DNA of 64,000 nucleotides from Crotophaga sulcirostris (taxonomy: Eukaryota; Chordata; Aves; Cuculiformes; Crotophagidae), in the NCBI GenBank assembly GCA_013397455.1, contig VYZB01000221.1, forward strand, positions 333,676 through 397,675, in the 5' to 3' direction. Below the pieces are notes generated by a model, which saw nothing but the letters and a program-made list of their open reading frames with translations, was not told where the DNA came from and did not search any database. A program made the position numbers and the translations under genes. This document shows, in pieces, positions 13,647-26,119 of the stretch. Position 1 is the first letter of the stretch; each line of letters starts with the position of its first letter.

Positions 13647-13653
13647 TGAGTCA
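13647..13653. promoter_or_regulatory. AP-1 type site TGAGTCA
   Basis: A perfect palindromic-class AP-1 core, TGAGTCA, followed by TTGC, lies about 305 bp upstream of the TES start codon at the outer edge of the CpG island. A 7-mer can occur by chance; the position near the promoter raises its prior. Confidence 0.4.
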
Positions 13654-14020
13654 TTGCTGATGGGATCACCGGGTCACGGCGGAGGCGTTCGCTGACGCAG
13701 CGCTCTACCTTCGCCTGGAAACGCGGTGCCTCCCGAAGAAGGAAAAAAAAAAAGATAAAATCTTGGGCGCTAACGATGTGTTGACACGGGTAGGAGGGGG
13801 AGGCCATGGCAGGCGAGTGCTTGCCTTGCCGAGACTGCTCCTCAGCGGCTTCCTGCCCGCCGGGGCCGGGTCCCGGCCTCCACCTGCCCGCTGGCGGCCG
13901 GGGAGGCTGCCTGGTGCTGCGGGGAGGCTGGGCACGTCTTTGTGAAAACGGTTAAAACTGCACCCTGCAAGGGCTGAGCTGCCGTTGAGGTAATGGAGGT
14001 GGTGCCCTTTTGCAAAGGGG

Positions 14021-14425
14021 CAAACCCTACTGCCAACCTCCTGTCCATCCCAAACCTTACTGCCAACCTCCTGTCCATCCCAAACCCAACTGCCGACCTC
14101 CTGTCCATCCCAAACCCTACTGCCTAACTCCTGTCCATCCCAAACCCTACTGCCTAACTCCTGTCCATCCCAAACCCTACTGCCAACCTCCTGTCAATCC
14201 CAAACCCTACTGCCTAACTCCTGTCCATCCCAAACCCAACTGCCGACCTCCTGCTCAGCCCAAACCCCGCTGCTGGCCTTCCTTCTACCCAGCCCAAACC
14301 TAACTGCTGACATCTTGCTCAGCTCAAATCCTGCTGCCGACTTTCCTCCTGCCCAGCCCAAACCCTATTGCTGACCTCCTGTCCATCCCAAACCCTACTG
14401 CTGATCTTCCTTCTGCCAAACCCAG
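14021..14425 (+). repeat. 30-bp minisatellite, about 13 units
   Basis: Eight units of exactly 30 bp (14021-14260) share the form CAAACCCTACTGCC followed by a variable AACCTC, TAACTC or GACCTC and then CTGTCCATCC. About five diverged units of 30-36 bp follow up to about 14425. Unit variants are interspersed, suggesting unequal exchange or conversion rather than simple slippage. The plus strand is C-rich and nearly G-free, so the minus strand carries a GGGTTTGGG doublet per unit. Because 30 is divisible by three, a 97-codon frame at 14010-14303 stays open and gives a ten-residue periodic peptide; this is a by-product of the repeat, not evidence of a gene. Confidence 0.93.
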
Positions 14426-17309
14426 CACCCTGATATTGGGTAGAACTGCTCTTGAGTGAAAGTTTTGTGGCCTAATTCTGCTCCCTGTCACCCCCACTAT
14501 GTCTGGATGAAATTACTAGTTTTGCCCAGATGGGTTTGCTTCCACCTGGATCCACTGAAGAAGTTTTGACACTTCAGAACCTGATCTTATCATGTGTCAC
14601 TGCATGTTTTACAGTAATGATTTTTGTCTCTTCATTGAGCTGAATGTTTTTTTTTTTCTCCTGTTGGCACTACATGAATTCTGTGAAAAAAACTTAGACT
14701 CTGGTCTTAGTCCTCAAACTCATATGCACATGATCCATCCTGGGATGTCACTGATAATATGAAATGTATTTTATATATAAAGTATATGTAATATAAAATG
14801 ACAAAGTAATTAAACTTCTGTGAGATTGAATAAGTCCATAAATATTTTCTTCTTTCATATTACTTTTGATCTTTGGAAAAAGTACCAGACATTCATACAG
14901 ACCTTGCAGCTGTGGTAGACAAGCGTCATGAATAATCTGGTAGATTATTTCATCAGTCAGCTGCAGAATCTTATCTTTTCTCTCCACACATAGCAACTTC
15001 CCTCAAGTAAGTCTTAGGTCATTTTGTTTCTTCCTCAGTGGCCAAAGATACTTCTCTTTCAGTGTTTAATTTTTTTGTCTGCCATCACTTGTTGAAAGAT
15101 GTTTGCAGCAAAGTTAAAATATGGGTAGATCTGTTTGTTGTCTGTTAACTGGTAAAAGCAAAACTCTGCTTGACTTTTATGCTGAGACAGGCATCGTGGC
15201 ATATGGCATGGGCCAGTCACTCCTACCAATAAATCTATGCAGCACACCTTGGCCAAGAAATTCAACACAGAACTGGGAGGATGACCTCAAGCTGTAAGAC
15301 TAGAAAAGATGAGAGAACATAGATCATCAGGTAATGCTGCTGTGCTCATTGTCTATTCCAAAGAGAAGCGAATAACAAGAGCTGTTCCATGAATTTTAGT
15401 TGGTTTTGAAATTTTATGTTTCATTTCTTTCATTCTGTTTTGTTTGGTTTAGTAGTTCCTTCTGCTGGTTTTGGGGGAGTGAAAGACAAGGGGAAGTTAG
15501 AGGGTTTGAAGTGTTGGTATGTCTGGGACCAATACAGTTTGAATACCGTCTGTCCTTGTAACTTCCTCAAACTAAGATCAAAGGACTAAGCAGGAGATTT
15601 TTCCTGTTCCGTGAATGCACTGTCAAGTTATATAATGTAATAATAAAAAATGCCAGCAATTACAAAGACTTACTAGGTACTTTTAACTGTGCTAAGCAGA
15701 GAAATGGAAGTATCACAGTCCTCATAATATGCTTTTCATATAGGAATGGATGTAGAAGTGTATTTTCTTTTTAGGAAGCTAGGAAAAGTAACCTAAAATC
15801 TTGTATGATTTAAGTGCATTTTATTCTTATCTCCCCAAGAAAAATGGCATAATCACGGCTTTGATCATGTTTTTCTTCTCCCCCCCCACCCACCCAACTA
15901 AGCTATGACGCTGCTGGGTAAATAACAATTTCGTTCGCTTATATTTTTCTTGAACCTCTTGAGTTGGAGATGCTCTGGTTGTGACTTGTACATCTTTCAT
16001 TGTGTAATTTAATGCCAAAATACAGTAAACTTTAACAGCCTTCCTACCTATGAACTTGTATTGGAAACCTCCAAATTCTTCTATGTAATGGAAAATGCAG
16101 ACAGTAATATAAGAATTCTGTTTTGCAAAACAGCAAATTGCTGTTGTAACAAACTTCCTCTGAGACCTGGAACAATAAAGAATGCATTTTAAGATTCTAC
16201 CTCTTTTCTTTATTTTCTATGACTTTAATTAGTCTGACAGAAATAATTTCCTATTCTGTGAATATAATCCTGTGTAGCTCTTCCTGTTAAGGATTCTGAA
16301 GTTGCCAGGCACATAGCACTGAAATGTGTCAGGGCACAGACCTGGGCTTTCTCATAACTGCCTGGGAAATATCAAATGCCTGTTTTAAATATTAACGTTC
16401 TATTAAGAAAGAGCAAGGCACATCCCAGCATTAACTTTTCCACAATAACCTTCATGGAGGCAACAGGCAAAAGACGGGAAAAAAGCTAATACTTCTACCA
16501 TACACACTTCTGGGAATATAGACAAGAGAGAGTGGAAAATCTGTCAGATCGTCTTCCTGATTTTGCAATTTTCTTTGCACTGTGATGCCATAATAATGAG
16601 TACATTTGGAGTAACTATGTATCTCCAGGCATTAGATTTGTAGATTGTATAGATGATTTAAAAGTCCATCCTCAAATGAAAGGATACTATTATAGTGATT
16701 TAGCAATGCTGAAAATTTGTTTCTAGTAAAGCTGTTACTTAATAAACAGTTCTTTTGTTTAAAGTTGGAAGCAAATACTTCAGACTAGCTTCCAGCTAAA
16801 GTCTTCTAGTTGCACTGTTTACTCAGTGCTTCATATGTTAGAACTAATGACACTATGTGCTTTCAAGGTATTTTTTTGTAAGTATAATCTTAAGTGTAAT
16901 ATAAATATAGGAGTCTGTCTTGACTCAAAATGGCTTAATACACTAATTTAGTTTCCAAAAAACATTTCAGTTTGAGAAAGAGGTAACATTTACCTTTTTG
17001 TATCCATTTCAATGAGACAAGAGAATATTACATGGAATGTCTTAGGGTAGGTCCAATAAAAAACCCAGAAGAGAATTTGGGTGCCTAAATTGAAAGTGGC
17101 AAATATCACTGCATTACTGATTATCTGCTTCCTGGCTAAGTGTATACTTAGTTCTCCGTTGTGTGTTAACTGATTTACTTTTTGCTTATTTAGAGTTCAG
17201 ATTGTCTGAATGTTAATATTTATGAAGTAATTTGATATCTATCTCATGCTTGGTCCACTTAAGATCTACAGAGTAAACTTCATTGTATTTAACTCTTCAG
17301 AGAGGCTTA
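14426..17309. other. Non-coding flank, no recognised feature
   Basis: This is AT-rich unique-looking sequence between the minisatellite and the first CR1. Short open frames on both strands lack family resemblance. A C-rich run (CCCCCCCCACCCACCC) sits at about 15881-15896. I see nothing else. Confidence 0.6.
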
Positions 17310-19310
17310 ATCATAGAATCGTCGAATCATAAAATCATGGAAACATAGATTGGAAGGGACATTTACAGGTCATCTCATCCAAATCCCCTACAGTGAGCAG
17401 GGACATCTTCAACTAGAGCAGGCTGCTAAGAGCCTCATCCAACCTGACCATGAATGTTTCCAGGGATGCGGCACCTACCACCTCTCTGGGCAACCTGTTC
17501 CAGTGTTTCACCACCCTCAGTGAAAGAAATTTCTTTCCAATATCTAGTCTAAACTTCTCCTCTTTTAGTGTAAAACCATTACCCACTGTCCTATTTCTAC
17601 AGGCCCTGCTAAAAAGTTTTTCCCCGTCTTTCTTATAAGCCCTCTTTAAGTATTGAAAGGCAGCAGTAAGGTCTCCTTGGAGTCTTCTCTTCTCCAAGCT
17701 GAACAACACAAATTCTCTCAGCCTCTCTTCATAGGGGAGATCTAGCTTCTCATCCACGAGGACACCCAGGCCTTCCTCTGCAGGGCTGCTCTCAATCTCT
17801 TCATCCCCCAACCTGTATCAATACTGAGGATTGCCCTGACTCAAGTGTAGGACCTTGCACTTTGCCTTGTTGAACCTCATGAGGTTTTCACAAACCCTCT
17901 TCTCCAGCTTGTAAAGGTCTCTCTGGATGGCATCCCACCCCTCAGAGATGTCAATCTCACTACTCAGCATGGTGTCATCCACAACTTGCTGAGGGTGCAC
18001 TCGATCCCATCATCTATGTCACTGTTGAAGATATTAAACAACACTGGTTCCAGAACAGACCCCTGTGGGACACCACTCACCACTGATTTCCATCTGGACA
18101 TTTAGCCACTGGCCACTACCCTCTGGGTGCGACTGTCCAACCAATTTCTTATCCACTGAATTGTCCATCCACCAAATCCATATCTCTCCGGTTTAGAGAG
18201 AAGGATGTTGTGTGGGACCATGTCAAAGGCCTCAGACAAGTCCAGAGAGATGACATCCATGGGTCTTCCCTTGTCCACTGATGTAGTCACTCTCTCACAG
18301 AAGGCCACTAAGTTGGTGAGGCAGGACTTGCCCTTGATGAATTCGTGCTGGCCGCCTTGAACCACCTCCCTGTCTTCCCTGTGCCTTAACACAGCTTCCA
18401 GAAGGAAGTGTTCCATGATCTTCCCAGGCACGGAAGTGAGGTTGACAGGTTGGTAGTTCCCAGGGTCCTCCTTTCTATTCTTTTTAAAAATGGGTGAAAT
18501 GTTACCTTTTTTCCAGTCACCAGGGACTTTGTCTGACTGCCATGACTTTTCAAATATCACGGAGAATGCCTTGGCCGCTACATCAGTCAATTTACTCTGA
18601 ACTCTCTGACGCATCTCACCTGGTCCCATGGACTTATGTACATCCAGGTTCCTCAGGTGGTTGCACACCTGATTTTCATTTACAGAGGGAGGATCTTTGC
18701 TCTCCCAGTCCATGTCTTGCAGCCCATTCTGTTGAGAAGTATGGAAAGAGCGGTTGCTGGTGAAGACTGAGGCAAAAATGTTGTTGAGTACTTCAGCCTT
18801 CTCCTTATCTGTTGTTGCCAGATTGGCAGACTCCCTCATCAGGGCAGGTACTCTCTCTTTGACCTTTCTTTTCTGATTAACGTACCTGTAGAAGCCCTTC
18901 TTGTTATTTTTGCATCCGTTACCAATTTTAGCTCCAGCTGTGCCTTGACCTTCCTGACCCCATCTCTATACAATTGGACAGTGTCCCTATACTCTTCCCA
19001 GAATACCTGACCCTGCTTCCACTGCCTGTGCATTTCCTTTTGCCCTTTAGTTTGAGCCACAGGTCACGACTCAGCCATGTCGATCTTTTGCCTTTCTTGC
19101 CAGACTTCTTGCACCTAGGGATGGGGAGCTCTTGCACTCTATGGAAAGCATCCTTAAAGATCTCTCAGCTCTGCTGTGCTCCCTTGTCCTTGAGGGCAGT
19201 TTCCCAGGGGGTCATGTGGACTGACTCCTTGAAGAGCTGGAATTTTGCTTTCCTGAAATTCAGGGTCCTGAATTTGCTCTTAACTTGACCCATATCCCTC
19301 AGAATAATGT
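17310..19310 (-). mobile_element. CR1 LINE, 5'-truncated, with reverse-transcriptase remnants
   Basis: This is a CR1 non-LTR retrotransposon in minus orientation, about 2 kb, with its 3' end at the left (degraded ATTCTATGA-type tail near 17310-17345). The best open part, 18102-18839, carries the linker ([13 protein letters not shown]), the [17 protein letters not shown] block and RT motif A as DLSEAFD. The next piece (17818-18000) should carry the Y/FADD box but reads VVDDT, so the catalytic box is altered. A separate frame at 18839-19060 covers the endonuclease-RT linker. Frame breaks show it is dead. Residual frames at 17413-17811 encode the typical CR1 C-terminus. Confidence 0.95.
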
Positions 19311-20769
19311 GTTAGGAAGTTTCAGACCATGCATGAAACAGAGATCGATTTACGATCCATACAAAATTCATTAACGACTTGCTTTTTTAAAAGAATATAT
19401 CGAGAAGAGGCTTTGCCTCAATTTTTCTGTAATGCTTTAGTAGATGTTGAACTTACCGCCAAGCTGGAATACATGGTCATAAGCTTTCCTTAGCCTGATG
19501 AGGTTTCAGGCTACAGCTTCCATCTGTTAAGCTACACAGTTAAATTAGATGTTTTAATGATGCTTTTGAAGTAGCGCCACTGTACAGAAGAGAAAAGAAG
19601 TCATTTAAATAGTGAGTGAGCGTTTTGTCTATCTAAGTTAGTGAGTAGGCAGTCCCAAGACTTACATTAACCTGATATTGGGTAAACTTATACTTTTACT
19701 GGTGAGGAGGACTTGTTAGCCAAACTTGTTAGGCTACAGTCAAGCTTTTTCTTTTTTCCCCTATATGTCCCTGCGAGTCTTCCATTCTTGAAACAGTGGC
19801 AAAGCAAAATGATGGGAAAAAGTACTGTAGCTTTGTGATTATGTCACTTGCTGGGAAAATGAAAGCTTTCTTCAATCAGAAGAGGAACTTGAACCTGTAT
19901 CTTCCACCTTGTGGACAGTGTTAGAGGCAAAAAGAGAAGGGAAGGGGAGAAAAAAATAAAATAAAACTTCTTCTAAAAGTAAAGAATAAGCCATGCTTTG
20001 TTCTTTGAAAAAACTGAGAGAGGAGGAGGCTCTGTTTCCCAACAAGCAGAGGTGTTTTCTATCAAGTATGGGTGATTCAGATAAATTGTGAGGTAGCTGC
20101 TTTGTGACTGTGATTCCCTTCTTGCTCAGTGTGCTTCAGAGTTTACAGTCTGTGCTGCACTATGGAACTGTTCCAGGAACACCAAGTGTTCTAGATGCCC
20201 TAACATAGAACCTAGCATTATAGTGTATAACTTTGTGGCTTTTAAGTCTTTTACTGGACTCCAACTCAGAAATTATGTAGTGGAGAATGGAACTAATTCT
20301 TTAATTCACCTCTGCTTTTTAGTCCCAGTCGCAAAATCAGCAGGTATAAATATTCCAACCTGAATAAGATTCCTGAATTATTAAGTCTCTAGTTGGGGTA
20401 AATTTACTTAGACAAAAACCCCTCAACATTTACTCAAAATGTATCACAAATTATGTCATTAAAAAATTATACGTATGGTATCAGAAAAATGCTGAGTAAA
20501 GCCAGAGATACACTTCTTGTTATTTGAAAAGTTTATTGTATAGTAAGTTTCCATATATATTTCATTAATGGATGAGCAAGTAGCTCCTGGGAAAATTCAA
20601 ACATAAAAAAGATGTGTACAGAAGGTAGAAGCTGGGTCAGGTAACCTGCGAGGGATACGGAGGCACTGTCCAAGCATGCAAAGACATGTCTATGGAAGGC
20701 AGAGCCCACATGGAGTTAAATCTAACAAGTAATGTCAAAAGCAACAAAAAGGGGTTCTTAAGTACTCAA
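19311..20769. other. Non-coding flank between two CR1 copies
   Basis: This is AT-rich sequence without a recognised gene. It contains one CTCF-like core (19901-19914, listed separately). No other feature is seen. Confidence 0.55.
19901..19914 (-). promoter_or_regulatory. CTCF-like core
   Basis: The minus strand reads CCACAAGGTGGAAG, which agrees with the core consensus CCASYAGRKGGCAG at 12 of 14 positions, including the AGGTGG centre. Motif evidence only. Confidence 0.4.
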
Positions 20770-22275
20770 GTAGCAAAATGAAGTGTAGGGGAAATGTAGC
20801 CTTGCTGCTAAATGGGGCAGGGGCCCTGGTGACACAGGACATGCAAAAGGCTGAGGTACTGAAAGCGATCTTCACCTCAGTCTTTACTAATAAGACTGGC
20901 CTTCAGAAATCCCAGAGACCAGGGGGAAAGACTGTTGCAAAAAAGATGTGCATTTGGTAGAAGAGGATCAGGTCAGGGCATACACAAGAAAAGCTGACAT
21001 GCTTAACTCTATAGGCCCTGATGGGAGGTCCCCATGCCAAGGAAGCTGGATGATGCCGTTGTGAGGCCAAATGGTATTTTTTTATCAGTCCTGGTGGCTG
21101 GGGGAAGGGCCTGAAGACTGGAGGAAAGGAAATGTCACTCCTGTCTTTAGGAAAAGCAATGGGAAGGATCAAGGGAACTACAGGCCAGTCAGCCTCACTT
21201 TGATCCGTGTGAAGGTGATGGAGCAGCTAATCCCAGAAACCTTTTCCAGGCACATAAAGGACAAAAGATTGTCAGCATGGATTCACCAAGAGGAAGTCAT
21301 GCGTGACAAACCTGATAACCTTTTATCATGAGATGACTGGCTTGGTAGATGAGAGGAACATGTTCATTAACGGATGATGGAGCAGAGTGTATCCACAGCA
21401 AGCTTGCTCATGACACAAAACAGGTAGGTGGGACTGGTACATCAGAGGTTCATGCTGCCACCTGGAGGGATTTTAGCAGGCTGGAAAAATGGGCTGACAG
21501 GAAGCTTATGAAGTTCAACAAGGGGAATTGCAAAATCCTACATGTGGGAAGATACAACCCCATTCACCAGTGTGTACTGGGGGCTGACCAGCTGTAAAGC
21601 AGCTTTGCAGAAAAGGATCTCAATGGACATCAAATTGACCATGGGCCAGCAATGTGCCTTTGCAGCAAAGAAGGCAAATAGCGTCCTGAGCTGCATGAGG
21701 AGGAGTGCTGCCAGCAGGTCGAGGAAGGTCATCCCTCTCCTCTGCCCACCACTGCCATAACTGAAGTGTTGTGTCCAGTTCTGAGGTCCCTGGTAAAAGA
21801 GGGTCACAGGTATACTGGAGAGTGTCCAGTGAAGGCCAGAATGTATGATTAAAGAACTGGAACATCTCGTATATGAGGATAGACTGAGATTGCTGAGACT
21901 GTTAAGCCTGAAGAAGACTTAGGGGGAATATAATTAGTGATTGTAAAAATCTGAAGGGGGGGCACAAAGAGGGTGGAACCAGGGTCTTTTCAGTGATGCT
22001 CAATGACAGGACAAGAGGCAATGGGCCCAAACTGAAACGCAAGAGACTCTGTCTCAGTGTCAGGAAATACTGTTTTTACTGTGAGAGTGACTGAGCATTG
22101 GTACAAGTTGCCCATAGAGTTTGTGGAGATTCCTTTCTTGGAGATACTCAAAACCTGCCTGGACATGGTCCTATGCAACATACTGTAGGTGGCCCTGCTT
22201 GAGTAGGGGAGTTGGACCAGATGACCTGCAGAGGTCTTTGCCAACCTCAACCATTCTGTGATTCTGTGATTTGAC
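20770..22275 (+). mobile_element. CR1 LINE with internal deletion
   Basis: This CR1 is in plus orientation. The fragment near 20815-20900 has the conserved linker (VTQDMQKAEVLKAIFTSVFT). The piece at 21071-21331 has EDWRKGNVTPVF and NYRPVSLT, both typical of CR1 RT. The palm region with motif A and the ADD box is missing between about 21330 and 21400, where sequence jumps to the later ADDT-like (AHDT) and KWADRKLMKFNKGNCKILHVG block. The 3' end is intact, with the canonical GACCTGCAGAGG stretch and two ATTCTGTG units at about 22252-22269. It is non-functional. Confidence 0.95.
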
Positions 22276-25200
22276 TTTCAACAGTACTGAGAGGCGGTCT
22301 CACCTAAAGATGTGAAAAAATGGAAAAAGGTAAATATATAGAATTTCTTTTTAGGAATTCTGTTGTGGAAGTTTTTCTTTATTATAATTTCTGTTGGATT
22401 CTAGTATTTTACTCTGATTTGGAACAGCTATCTAGACCTTTGTATTTTCCATCTGAAGGGAGATCAAAACAATTTGATGTTTTTCTATTAGCCATATTGA
22501 CTTTGTCTAAGTCAATGAGTTTAACTCTATTTTGTTGTTAAAAATATGTCAGAGTTCTCTTGATGTCCTGCAGCAAAATTTTGAAACTAGAATTATTTGG
22601 AATTTTTTTTGCCACATTTTTCATTTTATCATGAGAACAGGCCAGTTCTTTGAAATCAAAACTTTCTGCAGGAATTCAAACACTAGAAGTGGATTTTCTG
22701 ATCACAGTGAGAGAACACAGGAAAAATACTTCCATCTCACCTAGGATTAAAGTATTTATATGACTTATAGAAGACCAATATCTGATCCTGCTCTGTCGGG
22801 CTCAGGCTAGAGAAATGTAACCATGGTATTTTGTTCAGTAAAGGGCAAAGGATGTTTCTGTCAGGTTTCTTACTTTGAACATCCTTGGTTTCATTCCAAT
22901 GCAATGAAAGACAATTTTTGTGCTCTAAAAAAATATGGGATGGGAAATAATTTCCTGTACATCTCTGCTAACAATATAATGTTATGAGCATATTTTTGGC
23001 TTCTTTCCCGTGCAAGAGAGCTCCTGCAAATAATCTGCTGTTCTCAGATTTTCCATTAGCAATAATTTACATAAAGATTGTATATAATGTCTAAAAATGG
23101 ATAACATAAATACCAGCTGGATAGAAACGTACTGAATCTTTTGCTATAATGTATATTTAATAACTTCAGTCTAGGCTTGCAGAGATGATGTCTAACACTA
23201 TTGAATGAAAGTAGTTACGGTGTATGAGATCATGCTTTTATGACTACAAATACCAAGGAACATTAATAGGTAATTGAATTCTTCATGTGTTCGTTCATAA
23301 TTACAGAATCTTGTAATACTTGCCACCAACATCTGAGAAAAGCAAGGCTGTTAAGTCTTAGGAAACAGGCAATGATCATCAGCTTTCCTGCATACCAGAC
23401 TACTTTCACAGCAATTGAAAAATCTTCTGACTTGGCTCTACAAGCAGAAATTTTTATCTCGAGTGGATTGAGCCTGTAGTTAGGGTCATACATCTCCAAG
23501 CTGCCGCTTCAATAGATCAGACACTCTTGCTTTTTCTGTCACTGATCAAACCCACTCTTATCCCAATCAAAAAGGTACCCTTTTGAGATCTTACCCAGTA
23601 ACTTATGGCTTGTCAAAGGACTAGACTCAGTCAGAATGATTTATAGTTTCTGGTGTTATGTATGGTATACAGTAAGAAAAATTAAAATTAGGACAATTAT
23701 CTAAACTGCAGTAAGTAAAATCCCTGCTTGGGCTTGCTACATCTCTGTTTTTTGAGTCCTGGAAGATTTTCTACTGCACTGTAATCATTCTTCATACTTA
23801 AGTGGTGTCATATAATATAATATGACTTTCCTATGAGTCAAGCACTTGCTGCCTCTATTTAAATACAAGCTTAGGCCTCTAATCCAGCAGATGGAAATGC
23901 TAGTTGAGATTCATAAGTCATCCACTGAGAGCATTTCCCTATGTTTGTGCCTTCATTTAAATTGAAAAGGTGTCATTTATATCTGTGCAGCTGTGGAGAC
24001 TGTCATATGCAATTTGCTTTGGCCATTGTACTCTGATGTTTAAGTTGGAAGCCTTTGGTGTAGAGATTTTCTGAAACAGATGAAAAGTGCGGCTGGAGAG
24101 GACAGATCTGCAGGAGTGGCATTCACTACAAAAAAGGTGACATTGTCTCAAGAACAGATCAAGAATCAGAGCAAGCTGCACTTTCAGCAAATTAAAAAGA
24201 ATTTTCAAAAGCTTTCAGGAACTTGATTTCTCTTCCTGTAACAAAAAACCTACAAAGTCCTGAGTTCAGTCACAGGTTGATGCTTACATACACTTAATGC
24301 ATTTGGTCTTTGTTAGGCCTTGTCCTACAAGTAGTTTAGCTTTGCACAGCCACATAGTGCCAGTGACTTCAAATGGGTTATTGGGTTGCAATCAACAAGT
24401 GTGTTTGGGGAGAAATAAAAGGATTTTTACGTGCTTAAAAAAATTATTCAGTAAAGGTGCCTAAATAGCTGAGGAGCAATTAGAGAAGACAGGTAATCAT
24501 ATCTAACAGGCATTTCTGACTAAAGCAGCAATTCTATTTCTTCTTCCTTCCCTCCCTGCTGCCCTTTGCGCAGTCTCATGACCTTCCTTCTGCCACCTCT
24601 GGTACTTCTCTGATTCCTTGAATAACCAGACCAGAATAAATGTAATCATCTTTTGATTAATTATATTCCTGTTAGCTTAGTGAGCTGAACTGGTTGCTGA
24701 GGAAATCAGACACCAGAGAGGGCAGAAGGAGAGGCGCAGAATGGTACATCTTGGAGCAGAGAACTTCTCGTGGGGCTCCACAGTGAGGGGGACAAATACA
24801 GGGAGAAGTCATTGCAGAAGCAAAAGTGGTATGACTGTTAAGTACAGCCACAAGACAGCTTTACTGCAAAATGATGTCCAGAGGGAATTAGGGATTGGGC
24901 CTCAAAGATAGGACAGGTAGAGGCAAGCATGTGGCTGGTTCTTGAGGAGACACTCTAGAATTCATGTGTTCTACACTGTATCACTGGCAAACTGGCTGTT
25001 GTACATAACATAAAGGGACAGATCTGAGAGTCTCAAAGATTATCAGTATGTTTGCACACCTTGAAGTACGGTGTCGTCTAGATTCTGGCTTGTTCAATGG
25101 GCAATAGTAAAATAATTACAGTATATAAGATAAGAACTGAAAAGCAAATCATTCACTGGTCAAGCATCTAGTTCTAATCAACAATGGGTGTATTGCTGTC

Positions 25201-26119
25201 TCAAAGCTGTTGGATAGAATATGATGCATGAATACTGAAGAAAACAGAAAGTGTTGAAATTGTATCTCATTTTATGTTTTCACTTCTTCATTGCCCATAT
25301 GGTATATTTCTTCTTTTCTCTGTATGTGTTAGGCATGAAAAATTACAGCGGTATTTCTGACAGCTGTTTTATATATGCATCAGCTGTACTCTTTTACTGG
25401 TAAAGACTAAAAGGTTTACAAGACATTAATAAAAAGAAACAGTATGAACAACGTGGTTCATCAGATTAGATCTTTCTATGTTTTCCTTGTTTTTTTCTAT
25501 GTATGCCTTCTCTTACCCTTTACTGCTCTGTTAATTGATTTTACATCTTCTTCCCACTCCCTTATATGGAGTGACTGAAGTCTTAGTTTACTTTTCTCAT
25601 CCATGTTTTGCCTCCCTTTCTCAAAAAAAAGTATTTTAGTACAGCTTGATAGTATCTTGTATTTATCTGTTGCTAAGGAAATATATACAAAAAGGTACAC
25701 AAGAAAAATAAGTTAGCAGTCAGTGTACCCACATACATGTCTACCTCTCAATGCTTTTTTCTTTCATTTCCTTCTTTGCATATTTTTCCGTGAATGACAA
25801 AATATAGTACCAATAGCCAAGAATATCCGACACTTCCTGGTACAGGGTCTATTTTTGGTTTGTTACAACTTTGTTAAACATCAGCCATTTAAGATGAAAG
25901 CTTTACTGTCTCACATCCTATTCAGCATTATTATTCTTTAAAATTTTATTTGTTCTTCTTTCTTCTTTTTTTTTTATTTGATTGTGGAGGTGAAACCTAT
26001 AGAGGAGGGAGAAGTTGATTTATTATGAATGCCAGATAGTTAAGATGTTTCCTAGAACATGAACTGTCACAGTGAGACAAGGCTCAACCTGATCGCTTCG
26101 TTCAATATAAGTGGACATG
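22276..26119. other. Non-coding flank, no recognised feature
   Basis: This is AT-rich sequence with scattered short frames (for example 22320-22744 and 23263-23499) that show no domain or splice support. No repeat family is recognised with confidence. Confidence 0.55.

Larger units (their letters stand above)
13090..13720 (-). promoter_or_regulatory. TES: CpG island promoter of TES
   Basis: This is an abrupt GC-rich, CpG-dense block of about 0.6 kb in an otherwise AT-rich window, covering the first coding exon and its upstream region. There are GC boxes and (CCCGC)n-like runs around 13500-13520. No TATA box is evident, so initiation is probably dispersed. Two CCAAT boxes at 13492 and 13524 suggest start sites somewhere around 13.38-13.44 kb, by the usual 60-100 bp spacing; that is inference. 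Long overlapping open frames on both strands across 13.1-13.9 kb result from high GC and absence of stop codons; they have low-complexity Pro/Arg/Ala/Gly composition and no recognisable domain. Confidence 0.88.

Noticed and set aside
13119..13945. Several long open frames on both strands in the CpG island (up to 176 codons)
   Set aside because: They overlap each other in opposite directions, are Pro/Arg/Ala/Gly low-complexity and arise because GC-rich DNA has few stop codons. The real coding part here is the nine-codon TES exon.
14010..14303. 97-codon frame encoding a ten-residue repeat peptide
   Set aside because: It is a direct result of a 30-bp tandem repeat whose length is a multiple of three. 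It has no splice or promoter context of its own, and later units break the frame.
24588..24602. CTGCCACCTCTGG as a further CTCF core
   Set aside because: It lacks one base between the two halves of the motif, which is poorly tolerated.
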